From Candidatus Fibrimonadales bacterium (GTDB lineage Bacteria > Fibrobacterota > Fibrobacteria > Fibrobacterales > Fibrobacteraceae): DNA of 9,121 bases. The stretch is taken from NCBI GenBank assembly GCA_009777135.1, contig WRMM01000059.1:1-9121 (forward strand), in the 5' to 3' direction. Below the pieces are notes generated by a model that made no database searches, had not been told where the DNA came from, and saw nothing but the letters and a program-made list of their open reading frames with translations. Position numbers and translations under genes: made by a program. Positions 1-6,821 of the stretch are shown here, in pieces. Within the stretch, counting starts at the first letter, position 1, and the number at the start of each line of letters is the position of its first letter.

Positions 1-762
1 TATGCTTTTTGCCATTCTGTACTCAATGCCGCTGAACACTGGAGCGTAAAAATTCACAACGCCGTTTTCAATGGCTTTGAAGGAAATATTTACGCCATTG
101 CCTGAGTAGTCTCCAACAAGCGGAAGCTTTGTGTCTATTTTGTTTTGGGCTATGTAGTCTGCAAGCACGGTTTCTTTGCCATCTACAAAACATTTTGTAG
201 CCGAAAAGCCTTCTTCTGCAAAAGTAATCACCGGAGAAGATTCGTCTTGGGAGAATATGTTGATTATATTAACTTCAACTTGCTTGCCATCTGGAACTCT
301 TAAGTGAAGGACAACTGCTTTGTCGTTATACACTGAGGCTGCCGTGCCGTCTGCAGCTACGGGAGTTTGCCCAGGGATGCCAAGATTTACGCCAGAAATC
401 CACCCGACAATGTTTTTCATAAACATATCTTTGAACCCTGCCGCATTTTGGGCGTATTCCTTATGGACTGCGCTGTCAAAAGGCACAATCGCTATGGAAA
501 AACCGTTATCAAAGGCGTCAATGGCTACGTTTTTGATTTCTTCTGCCGAGTAAGATTTGATGGAGAATTCTTGGTATGGGAATTCCGTTACAAATAAATG
601 CTCTCCAGAGACTTTGCCGCCGTCTTTTGCCATGAAATATTCGGTTGAGCCGCCAACCCATTTGCCTTTCGGCAGTTTTTTGAGCAAAGCTTCGGTGCCG
701 GCAATGTGAAGCAATTTTCCGCTCTCTATTAGTTTAGATGTTTCTTCAAATGTGATAAACAT
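1..762 (-). CDS. Partial conserved protein, possibly DUF6976 family (3' end beyond left edge)
   Basis: The frame is open from an ATG at 762 to the left edge, giving the first 254 residues. The start is fixed by AGGAG at 768-772, five bases before the ATG and directly after the stop of the upstream gene. The N-terminus (residues 1-60) has the pattern LIESGKLLHIAG, then LPKGKWVGGSTEYFM, then DGGKV and FVTEFP; from memory this resembles the DUF6976 family, whose function I do not know. Later parts include IVGWISGVNLG (118-128), VVLHLRVPDGK (150-160) and LVGDYSGNGVNISF (215-228). There is no signal peptide or membrane segment, so it is probably cytoplasmic. It is the second gene of a two-gene operon. 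The coding call is firm: codon use is regular and the reverse frames show only short shadows. The family name is a recollection and should be tested by a profile search. Confidence 0.8.
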   Translation of the reverse strand, partial: MFITFEETSKLIESGKLLHIAGTEALLKKLPKGKWVGGSTEYFMAKDGGKVSGEHLFVTEFPYQEFSIKSYSAEEIKNVAIDAFDNGFSIAIVPFDSAVHKEYAQNAAGFKDMFMKNIVGWISGVNLGIPGQTPVAADGTAASVYNDKAVVLHLRVPDGKQVEVNIINIFSQDESSPVITFAEEGFSATKCFVDGKETVLADYIAQNKIDTKLPLVGDYSGNGVNISFKAIENGVVNFYAPVFSGIEYRMAKSI

Positions 763-772
763 ATTTTCTCCT

Positions 773-988
773 TTATAGTTTTTCTATTAGGGCGTAATCG
801 GCACCCATAGCCGTTTTGAATTTATCTAAAAAGTTACAAATCTCCTTTGCGCAATTTTGCAACATGGCTGGCGAAGGGTCGCTCACATAAGACATTTTCT
901 GGCGCATAAGCATCATAGAAAAGTTTAAATGCGAAAAAGCGTATTTCCCTAGCAAAAGTTTTTCAATTTGCTGAATTGAAACGGGCAT
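773..988 (-). CDS. Small 71-residue protein of unknown function, first gene of the operon
   Basis: A 71-residue reading frame begins MPVSIQQIEKLLLGKY and ends ADYALIEKL. I chose the ATG at 988 rather than the one at 1015: AGGAG at 996-1000 sits seven bases before 988, and the predicted transcription start near 1019 would leave almost no leader for a start at 1015. The protein looks mainly helical, is rich in Met in its middle (FSMMLMRQKM), has one Cys, and has no signal peptide, membrane segment or motif I recognise. Its stop lies ten bases before the ATG of the next gene, with that gene's ribosome binding site in between, so the two are almost certainly made together. Co-expression suggests the two proteins act in one process, but nothing in the sequence says which. 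I do not recognise the family. Confidence 0.72.
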   Translation of the reverse strand: MPVSIQQIEKLLLGKYAFSHLNFSMMLMRQKMSYVSDPSPAMLQNCAKEICNFLDKFKTAMGADYALIEKL

Positions 989-1015
989 TTTGTGTCTCCT
1001 ATCGGAAAAAAACAA

Positions 1016-1139
1016 TTTTAGGACAAATATAGTAAATTATATATAAAAAGTCAAGCCCTTTTTAACATTTTTTTAAAAAAAATAGTATATGTTTTTATGC
1101 TTATAACCGAAATTTTAATTTCTATCTGCGTTCATAAAA
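1016..1139. other. AT-rich intergenic region
   Basis: This stretch separates the stop of the outer-membrane protein gene from the small-protein operon, both on the minus strand. Besides the promoter at 1026-1054 it holds runs of T and A around 1067-1083 and a short palindrome, GAAATT-TT-AATTTC, at 1109-1122. No GC-rich hairpin with a T tract is visible, so I cannot point to an intrinsic terminator for the gene that ends at 1140. Confidence 0.6.
1026..1054 (-). promoter_or_regulatory. Sigma-70-like promoter of the small-protein operon
   Basis: Read on the minus strand, TTGACT (1049-1054) is followed by a 17-base spacer and TATATT (1026-1031), which continues as TATATTTG. This is a near-consensus housekeeping promoter with ideal spacing, and its -10 also fits the TAnnTTTG form known from Bacteroidota-type promoters. 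Initiation is expected near 1019, giving a leader of about 30 bases with a Shine-Dalgarno site before the ATG at 988. Confidence 0.6.
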
Positions 1140-3686
1140 CTAAAACACCGCCTTGGCTTCCATGCTCAGCTTTTGAATTACCGTTTCTTGCCATATTCTA
1201 ATTACATACTGCCCAGAAAGAAAAAAGTTTTTGCCAAAAGCCATTTGCGCCATTGCGCTGCTGCGCCAAGAAAAACCCTTCTCAAAACCATCAACCGCAG
1301 AATAGGGAGAAATGTCGCTTGATTTTTCAACATAATTTCCAGAAATGCCAAGCTGCGCCAAATCGCCTTTTTCGCTTTGCCATTTTCCATTTATGCCACC
1401 CTTTTGCAGCAAAGTATTCCAAGATTCTTGCACATAAGAACCATCCGTGAATTTTCGCGAATAAAAAGGCGAAAGCGAAAAACCTTTGCCCAATTCCCTT
1501 AGCCATGCCAACTCGCCCTCATAAGAAAGCCAACTCAATTCGCTAAGAGAAAATTCTGCCTCCTCTCTTTTCAGCCTCAGCGAAAAATCCTCTTTTTGCC
1601 GACCTCTGTAGCTAGCCTTTGCCTCCTGGCTAAACAAAACTTCCTCAAAATTTATTTGCGGCTCCTTATTCCATTTGTTATTCACAGTAAACATAAGAGA
1701 GCCTTTGTTTTTTGGATGCTCCCAAAGAGCAGAGTTTTCCAGCAGCAGCAATTTTTCCGTTTTGTGCAACAGCCATTCGCCATTTGCAAAAAATGTCATG
1801 TCGCTCAAAAAACCTCTTTTTATAAAAATCACGGGATGCATAGACAAATTCCATCTCAAATTATTTCTATAATTCCTATTCGCAAGCGAATCCGCTCGTC
1901 CCATTCCCTCATAAACAAAATTGCCGTTATCCACGCCGCTTATATACTGCCCGCTAAGGGAATCATAATAAACATCGCCTGCGCCATCTGGAACTTTGCG
2001 GTAAATAGCCACCCAAGGAACTTCGTTTGTGTAGTTGAACGAATAAAAAGCCTCGCCTCGCAATGCAGAATTTGGATTGCTGTAACCTGCATTCTGGTCT
2101 AAGAGAAAAGATAGATGCTCCCCCTTATCCTCCCCAAGCTTGTCATCATTTCTTATTTGAAAAAGCGTGCCTGAATGCCAAATTTTTTCCCTTAAAAAAA
2201 CAAAAGTTTTCCAATTTGAAAACCCGCTCGTATCGGTCTGCTCACGCATAAATTCAGTGCTTGCATACTTGCCTGCATTTTCGTTCCCCCACTCTAAACC
2301 AGAAATTGAACGCAAATTTTCTTCGCTGTCCATGCGAAAATTTGCATAAGGACGATAATTTCCCCGCAAAAATTTGCTTTTAATTTCGCCCTGCCACAAG
2401 GAATTATTTATGTTGGCAAGCAAAGCCTCACTCTCTGCGTTTTCTGTTTCTCTCCGCAAAAATCCCTCGCCTCTAACGGATTCAAAATTTCTGTGGCCTA
2501 TAAAAAATCCTGGAAAAAAACCATACGGCAAACGCATTGCAGTTCTAACTTCATCGTAGCGAAGATTGCCTTGCGGAACGCTTTCCAAAAGCCATTTATC
2601 ACGCAAAATAAAACTATCCCAAGCATTTTCGCTGCCACTGTATTCAGGCTTTGCAAAACCGCTGTCTGCATATCCGCCCTTTACCGATACTTTGAAAAAC
2701 GACTTTTGCCGCGAATTGCTATCGCTCTCAAAAACCCAGCGATAAGCTTTATTTTCCTGCTCATTCATTGCCATTTCCAAATCGCTGAACAAAAGCGAAT
2801 TCCCTGCTCTTAATCTAGTGCCGAGCATCTTATCGCTTTTGAGCGAATCTCGCAAATTGAATGCCGCTATGTCAAGCCAAACAAATCTTGAGCGATACGC
2901 TGCTTCTGCCCCCCTCAGTTCGCTTGAATTCAGCGATGAATAAGAATCGTATTCCACTCTGATTTCGTCTTCGGGACCAGGTATTATTCGTCCTAAAAAA
3001 TCCAAAACGCCGCCCGCATAATTTATTTCGTAGTCCTTGCCGGAGCTGAGCAAAATTCCGTTCAAATAAACTTTTTCCGTATGCGGAGCTATAAGCCCAA
3101 AAACGCTATCTGAAAAGAGCAAATAACCTTTTTGCTGGCTTGGCTGCCCGTAAAACGTTATGCTTTGCCGTTCGGTCTTGTCCGTTCCATAAATTGCGCC
3201 AACCTCAGCGTTATCTCCTTTTAATTTTCCGCCTGCTCCAAGCGTTTTGCGGTTAAGCTCCCAAAGCATATTCCTGTTTATTTCATAATTCAAATCGCCA
3301 AGTTCCAATTTCATTCTTTTGCTTTCAATGCCAATATACGCTGCATCCGTTTCTCTGAGCGTTGTTGTAACTTCCGTTCCAGCAGGGCGTCCCAAGTCCA
3401 CAAGGTAGGCATCAATAAAAACTCCATCTGCAACTTCTCCTTGTATAGAAAGCCTAAGTTCTTGCTGAATGTCTGCGCCTCCATCTCCTATAGAAGTTTG
3501 AAAACTCTTGCTGCCCTTAGTCTGCAAATTTTCTTTTTTTTCTGCGGTATCTTTTAGCTCAATGACTTCTGCAACGCTCTCATAGCCTCTCCATACAGGC
3601 AAAGAGTCAGGGTTAATACCCTGAGCGAAAACCAATGTCTGAATCAGAATTGGCCATAACTTCAGTAATTTACAGAATTTGTGCAA
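1140..3686 (-). CDS. Large outer-membrane beta-barrel protein of unknown function (TTG start)
   Basis: The 848-residue protein starts with a Sec signal peptide: Lys residues, the hydrophobic stretch LLKLWPILIQTLVFA and probable cleavage after Ala21. The start codon is TTG; an in-frame TAA lies six codons upstream, and no in-frame ATG precedes the signal peptide. No clear Shine-Dalgarno site is present. Residues 70-130 alternate as in beta strands (LRLSIQGEVADGVFIDAYLVD, with LELGD near 130). At 204-249 comes the motif VYLNGILLSSGKDYEINY followed by EIRVEYDS. The rest is rich in aromatic, alternating strands typical of a transmembrane barrel, and the chain ends in Phe (KAVF), as outer-membrane proteins usually do. 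It begins 71 bp after flgK and may share its transcript. It could be an adhesin, a channel or a surface-assembly protein; the sequence does not decide. No frameshift is seen. Confidence 0.82.
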   Translation of the reverse strand: MHKFCKLLKLWPILIQTLVFAQGINPDSLPVWRGYESVAEVIELKDTAEKKENLQTKGSKSFQTSIGDGGADIQQELRLSIQGEVADGVFIDAYLVDLGRPAGTEVTTTLRETDAAYIGIESKRMKLELGDLNYEINRNMLWELNRKTLGAGGKLKGDNAEVGAIYGTDKTERQSITFYGQPSQQKGYLLFSDSVFGLIAPHTEKVYLNGILLSSGKDYEINYAGGVLDFLGRIIPGPEDEIRVEYDSYSSLNSSELRGAEAAYRSRFVWLDIAAFNLRDSLKSDKMLGTRLRAGNSLLFSDLEMAMNEQENKAYRWVFESDSNSRQKSFFKVSVKGGYADSGFAKPEYSGSENAWDSFILRDKWLLESVPQGNLRYDEVRTAMRLPYGFFPGFFIGHRNFESVRGEGFLRRETENAESEALLANINNSLWQGEIKSKFLRGNYRPYANFRMDSEENLRSISGLEWGNENAGKYASTEFMREQTDTSGFSNWKTFVFLREKIWHSGTLFQIRNDDKLGEDKGEHLSFLLDQNAGYSNPNSALRGEAFYSFNYTNEVPWVAIYRKVPDGAGDVYYDSLSGQYISGVDNGNFVYEGMGRADSLANRNYRNNLRWNLSMHPVIFIKRGFLSDMTFFANGEWLLHKTEKLLLLENSALWEHPKNKGSLMFTVNNKWNKEPQINFEEVLFSQEAKASYRGRQKEDFSLRLKREEAEFSLSELSWLSYEGELAWLRELGKGFSLSPFYSRKFTDGSYVQESWNTLLQKGGINGKWQSEKGDLAQLGISGNYVEKSSDISPYSAVDGFEKGFSWRSSAMAQMAFGKNFFLSGQYVIRIWQETVIQKLSMEAKAVF

Positions 3687-3704
3687 CTTACAAAATATAT
3701 CAAT

Positions 3705-3730
3705 TTAAGAACAATTATTAAGAACAATTC
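3705..3730. repeat. Tandem direct repeat, 2 x 13 bp, between flgK and the outer-membrane gene
   Basis: TTAAGAACAATT occurs at 3705-3716 and again at 3718-3729, a period of 13 bp; on the minus strand it reads AATTGTTCTTAA twice. It lies 18-44 bases before the TTG start of the outer-membrane protein. It could be a protein-binding site, part of the translation start region, or simple slippage. Confidence 0.7.
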
Positions 3731-3757
3731 TGAAAATCCTGTAAATTCTGGTTCAGA

Positions 3758-5653
3758 CTACATATTCAACAAAATGTCTAGCATTGAATTAACGGTTGAA
3801 AGATAACGGGCGCTTGCTTGATAAGTGTGCTCGTATTGAATTAGCATTGCCATTTCTTCGTTTAAATTAACGCCCATAACTTCGTCTTGGCGGGTTTTAA
3901 GCTGCTGCAAGGCATAAACGCGAGTATCCAAGCCAGCCGTGGCTTCATTGCGCTCAACGCCCAAGCGGCCTAATGCGCCGGAATAGAATTGATTTATGGT
4001 TTGGGTGCTTTTTCCAAACATATCGCTTTGCATAACAGCTTTGTCGCGCAGCTGGGAAATCAAAAGCGCATTATCAGCATCGCTGGGGCCTGCATAACCC
4101 CCTTCGTGGTAATCAAATCTTATTGAAACTGGATTGCCGCCAGGATCTCCGAAAGCATTGGTTGCGCTGTATTTGAATGTAATCTGCGCGGTATTGTAAT
4201 CAATGTCGTAATCCTTTCCTTCTTGCAAAATATTGCCTTCGCTATCTTTTATCTCCAAAGAATTTTTATAGATATATCTGTAATGCTCATCAATTCTAGC
4301 TAAATCAAGGATATGCGTATTGTCAGGGCTTGCGCTTGACAATTCAGGGACCACGTATTGAGAACTCACATAACTAAAACTTATGGAAACCACTCCGTCT
4401 ACATGAAATTCAACTTCTCCGGTAACAACATCAAAAGTGTAAGCCGTTTCAGGCAATATATTTCCGGCGCTATCTCTTACTATCAAATTAGAAATAGGAC
4501 CAAGCTGACCCAAAAATTGAGTATCGCCAGGTTGAACATCATATACTCTTGCTATATAACTGGACTCCGTTCTTTTGCCACCAGCACCCGCTGCAATATT
4601 ATTTATATCATTTTTTACGGCAGCTGAAAGCTGTATGCCAGATGCGCTGAATTTGCTCGGATCGCTGTCAAAAAAATCTATGAAAGTCAAACCAGAAAGC
4701 GAATAGCCGTTTTGATGTATTTTATTCACCTCGGTTATCAAGCCTCTCGCAATGTCATTTAGATATTCTTCGTATCTGGGAACATCAACATCGCGAAGAT
4801 CCATTAAAGCCTTAAGCGCGCCATTCTTTGGATTATATTCACCTCCCGTCTGGGCAAAACTAATATCTACTCTTGAATACTGATATCCATCCTGTTCCGT
4901 TACTTGCGTGCGCCGCATAATCAATTCATGATTCTTTGCTCCGCTTACAAGCATGTGCCCAGCCGTGCTCACCTGAAGTACTCCGCGGTCATCTTCAAAA
5001 TAATCTACATCAATCAACTGAGAAAGTTCTTCAAGCAACCTATCACGTTGATCGCGAGTATCATTTGCCTTGTTGCCTATAGAGCCTTCAGAGCCGGATA
5101 TCACCACATTGCAGCGGTGAATGCTTTGGGTAAGCTCATTTATTCTGTTAACTCTAATTTCTATTTCATCGTTTATGGTATCTTTGTATGAACGCAGCTG
5201 GGTTGTGAGATAATGAAACTGACCTACCAAGCTTTGAGTGGTAGAGCGAATGGTTTCTCTTGCTCCGGCTTTATCGGGGTTATTTGCAAGGTCTGACCAG
5301 CCATTCCAAAAATCATTCAAAAGATTATTCAAAGCATGGGCTTGCGGTTCGCCAAAAATATTCTCAATTCTGCTAAAACCCGAGTCTTTTACCGAAAAAT
5401 AGCCATAACGCGTATATTCTTCATTAACTAGACGGTCTATAAACTGGTCGCGCATTCTATTTATAGTGTAAACTTCTACTCCAAAGCCCATTTGCCCATA
5501 AGAACCATCGCGCCGCCAATCCGCGCTCTGCTCTATGCGTTTGCGAGAATAGCCATCAGTACTAGCATTCGTTATATTTTGACCTGTAACGCTTATGCCA
5601 AGCTGTGCTGCTGCCAAACCTCGCGTAGCCACATTTAGACTCTCGAATAACAT
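3758..5653 (-). CDS. flgK: Flagellar hook-associated protein 1, FlgK
   Basis: FlgK is secreted through the flagellar export channel and forms the first junction ring between hook and filament. The 631-residue protein has the N-terminal rod/hook motif at about 12-38 (LAAAQLGISVTGQNITNAST then GYSRK). It also has the C-terminal partner at about 596-631 (NLNEEMAMLIQYEHTYQASA, ending SMLDILLNM). Both ends form the coiled-coil part of axial proteins, and the ATG at 5653 is the only start that keeps the N-terminal motif. Residues 90-310 are the usual FlgK helical and beta core. The middle carries two related beta-rich modules at about 385-429 and 462-516, which may account for a length above the roughly 550 residues of enteric FlgK. 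No Shine-Dalgarno site precedes the ATG; a sigma-54 promoter ends about a dozen bases upstream. The usual partner flgL does not follow: an outer-membrane gene does. Confidence 0.95.
   Translation of the reverse strand: MLFESLNVATRGLAAAQLGISVTGQNITNASTDGYSRKRIEQSADWRRDGSYGQMGFGVEVYTINRMRDQFIDRLVNEEYTRYGYFSVKDSGFSRIENIFGEPQAHALNNLLNDFWNGWSDLANNPDKAGARETIRSTTQSLVGQFHYLTTQLRSYKDTINDEIEIRVNRINELTQSIHRCNVVISGSEGSIGNKANDTRDQRDRLLEELSQLIDVDYFEDDRGVLQVSTAGHMLVSGAKNHELIMRRTQVTEQDGYQYSRVDISFAQTGGEYNPKNGALKALMDLRDVDVPRYEEYLNDIARGLITEVNKIHQNGYSLSGLTFIDFFDSDPSKFSASGIQLSAAVKNDINNIAAGAGGKRTESSYIARVYDVQPGDTQFLGQLGPISNLIVRDSAGNILPETAYTFDVVTGEVEFHVDGVVSISFSYVSSQYVVPELSSASPDNTHILDLARIDEHYRYIYKNSLEIKDSEGNILQEGKDYDIDYNTAQITFKYSATNAFGDPGGNPVSIRFDYHEGGYAGPSDADNALLISQLRDKAVMQSDMFGKSTQTINQFYSGALGRLGVERNEATAGLDTRVYALQQLKTRQDEVMGVNLNEEMAMLIQYEHTYQASARYLSTVNSMLDILLNM
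4106..4501 (-). repeat. Two related beta-rich modules inside FlgK
   Basis: Residues 385-429 (4367-4501) and 462-516 (4106-4270) share the order: hydrophobic strand, DSxGNIL, Y-x-x-D-x-x-T, a strand ending in F, then VSI-x-F-x-Y. The second copy has GKDYDIDY and ends VSIRFDY. The copies are diverged at the protein level, so the duplication is old. They probably form surface-exposed domains on the outside of the hook-filament junction. Confidence 0.55.
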
Positions 5654-5828
5654 ATTGGAAAGAATGCAAAAATCGTGCCAAATTAATTAGGAGAATTTTC
5701 TTTAGCTCCAATTGTCCGCAAATTTAACCTTTAATCCTTTGTCTGCAGAAAGCTCAGATTTTGTCCATCGCGCTTATTGGAAAGAATATAGTAAACTATT
5801 TAAATGTTTTTTCTAAATTACCACGATA
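5654..5828. promoter_or_regulatory. Divergent control region between flgK and the MCE operon
   Basis: These 175 bp must carry start signals for both directions. The flgK side has the sigma-54 site. A second possible element is the 15-base core AATATAGTAAACTAT at 5785-5799, which differs by one base from the core of the promoter at 1026-1040; here no good -35 is found at 17 bases on either strand. It contains the inverted repeat ATAGT-AA-ACTAT (5788-5799), a possible operator. The 13-mer TATTGGAAAGAAT occurs at 5653-5665 and 5775-5787. No convincing promoter for the plus-strand operon could be picked out. Confidence 0.5.
5664..5680 (-). promoter_or_regulatory. Sigma-54 (RpoN) promoter of flgK
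   Basis: On the minus strand the sequence TTGGCACG-ATTT-TTGCAT matches the sigma-54 consensus (YTGGCACG-N4-TTGCW) at every informative position. The -24 GG falls at 5678-5679 and the -12 GC at 5666-5667. Initiation would be expected at about 5653-5656, right at the flgK ATG (5651-5653), leaving a leader of zero to three bases. A bacterial enhancer-binding protein of the flagellar FlgR/FleR type would be needed; its binding site was not identified. Confidence 0.8.
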
Positions 5829-6821
5829 ATGCTAAAAATGCTACGTTATGTAGATTGGTCTGAGCTTTCAGGGTTGCTTGTTGGCGCAGCGCTTGCCGTT
5901 GTGCTGTGCGTGGCTGCCTTGGTTTCTGTGCTCTACCTGCATAAAGAAGGCATTATAGGAAAAAAGGAATATACCCTTTACAGCAATATTAGCTCTGCGC
6001 AGGGGCTTAGCAAGGGCACAAAAGTTCAGATAAATGGAGTTAATGTTGGGCGCGTTGAAGATATTTCCCTTGCCGATGGCGTTTCCGTCAGCTTTGTGAA
6101 ACTGGAATTAACCATTGACGCTGAGTATAAAAACTGGATTACCGACAAATCGGTTTTGTTTGTAACGCGCGACCAGAACATAATTTCGGAGCGAGTTATA
6201 AATATTGATATTTCGCAAAAAGGCGACAGAATTTTAGAAGACGGAAATTATCTTACATCTACCAGAGCGCAGGATATTGAAAGCGTTTTGACAACAGCAA
6301 ACGAAATTTTAGAAGAGATACGCGTGCTTGTTAAAGTAGCGGATACCCTTTTGGGCAAGCTTGGAGATTCAAGCACCACTATTGGCGCATTACTGACTTC
6401 TCGCGCATTGTATGACCGCTTGGACAATACAGTGACTGAGTTAAGCGGTTTTATTGGCGGTGCGGGCGACCTTATGACCAGTGCTAATGATATGTTCAGC
6501 CAGGTAAATGACGCAATGCCAAAAGCAATGGCTTTTGCAGATACTTTGTCCACTGGCGTTATGGGATTGATGGGTAATTTGGATAACCTTACGGGCAGGG
6601 CAAATACATTGATAAACTCGCTTGATACCACCATGGGCAGAGTTGGAGGCATGGTTGATAATTTGAATTCCGTGGTGGGAGCAACCGGCAATATAATCTC
6701 TGATGGCTCGCAAGTTATCAACAAAACCGATGACTTTGTAGGCGGAGTTTCAAAGTTTTGGTTTATACGCGGCAAAATTCCAAAAAAAGACACCATCCCT
6801 CTTTTGGAGGACGCATGGTGA
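5829..6821 (+). CDS. mlaD: MCE/MlaD-family lipid transport protein
   Basis: MlaD-type proteins are anchored in the inner membrane and form a periplasmic ring through which phospholipids pass between the MlaFEB-type ABC transporter and the outer membrane. This 330-residue protein has one N-terminal transmembrane segment (about 15-36) and an MCE domain (about 46-133). The domain shows the family signature LSKGTKVQINGVNVGRVEDI (60-79) and IISERVINIDI (118-128). A helical tail (148-305) is rich in spaced Asn, Thr, Asp and Leu (LDNLTGRANTLINSLDTTMG), as in proteins that extend a tunnel. The end carries SKFWFIRG. The ATG at 5829 is the first in frame; one at 5838 is equally possible, since neither has a clear ribosome binding site. 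It opens a four-gene cluster and overlaps the next gene by 7 bp. Symbol given by family; true orthology with E. coli mlaD is not implied. Confidence 0.88.
   Translation: MLKMLRYVDWSELSGLLVGAALAVVLCVAALVSVLYLHKEGIIGKKEYTLYSNISSAQGLSKGTKVQINGVNVGRVEDISLADGVSVSFVKLELTIDAEYKNWITDKSVLFVTRDQNIISERVINIDISQKGDRILEDGNYLTSTRAQDIESVLTTANEILEEIRVLVKVADTLLGKLGDSSTTIGALLTSRALYDRLDNTVTELSGFIGGAGDLMTSANDMFSQVNDAMPKAMAFADTLSTGVMGLMGNLDNLTGRANTLINSLDTTMGRVGGMVDNLNSVVGATGNIISDGSQVINKTDDFVGGVSKFWFIRGKIPKKDTIPLLEDAW

Noticed and set aside
320..597. Two overlapping plus-strand open frames of 76-77 codons
   Set aside because: Both are antisense to the well-supported minus-strand gene at 1-762 and lack ribosome binding sites or domains.
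773..1015. Start of the small protein at 1015 (80 residues)
   Set aside because: The ATG at 988 has an AGGAG at the right distance, and the promoter at 1026-1054 would leave the 1015 start almost without a leader.
1064..1115. Possible terminator from A/T runs and AACAT...ATGTT arms
   Set aside because: The stem would be almost only A-T, with no GC-rich core, and on the minus strand no T tract follows where one is needed.
1596..2102. 168-codon open frame on the plus strand inside the outer-membrane protein gene
   Set aside because: Antisense to a long, coherent signal-peptide-plus-barrel frame, with low-complexity, biased composition and no start signals.
6248..6796. 182-codon open frame on the minus strand inside mlaD
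   Set aside because: It lies wholly antisense to a clear MCE gene, its translation has no recognisable domain, and there is no ribosome binding site; it is a shadow of the codon use.
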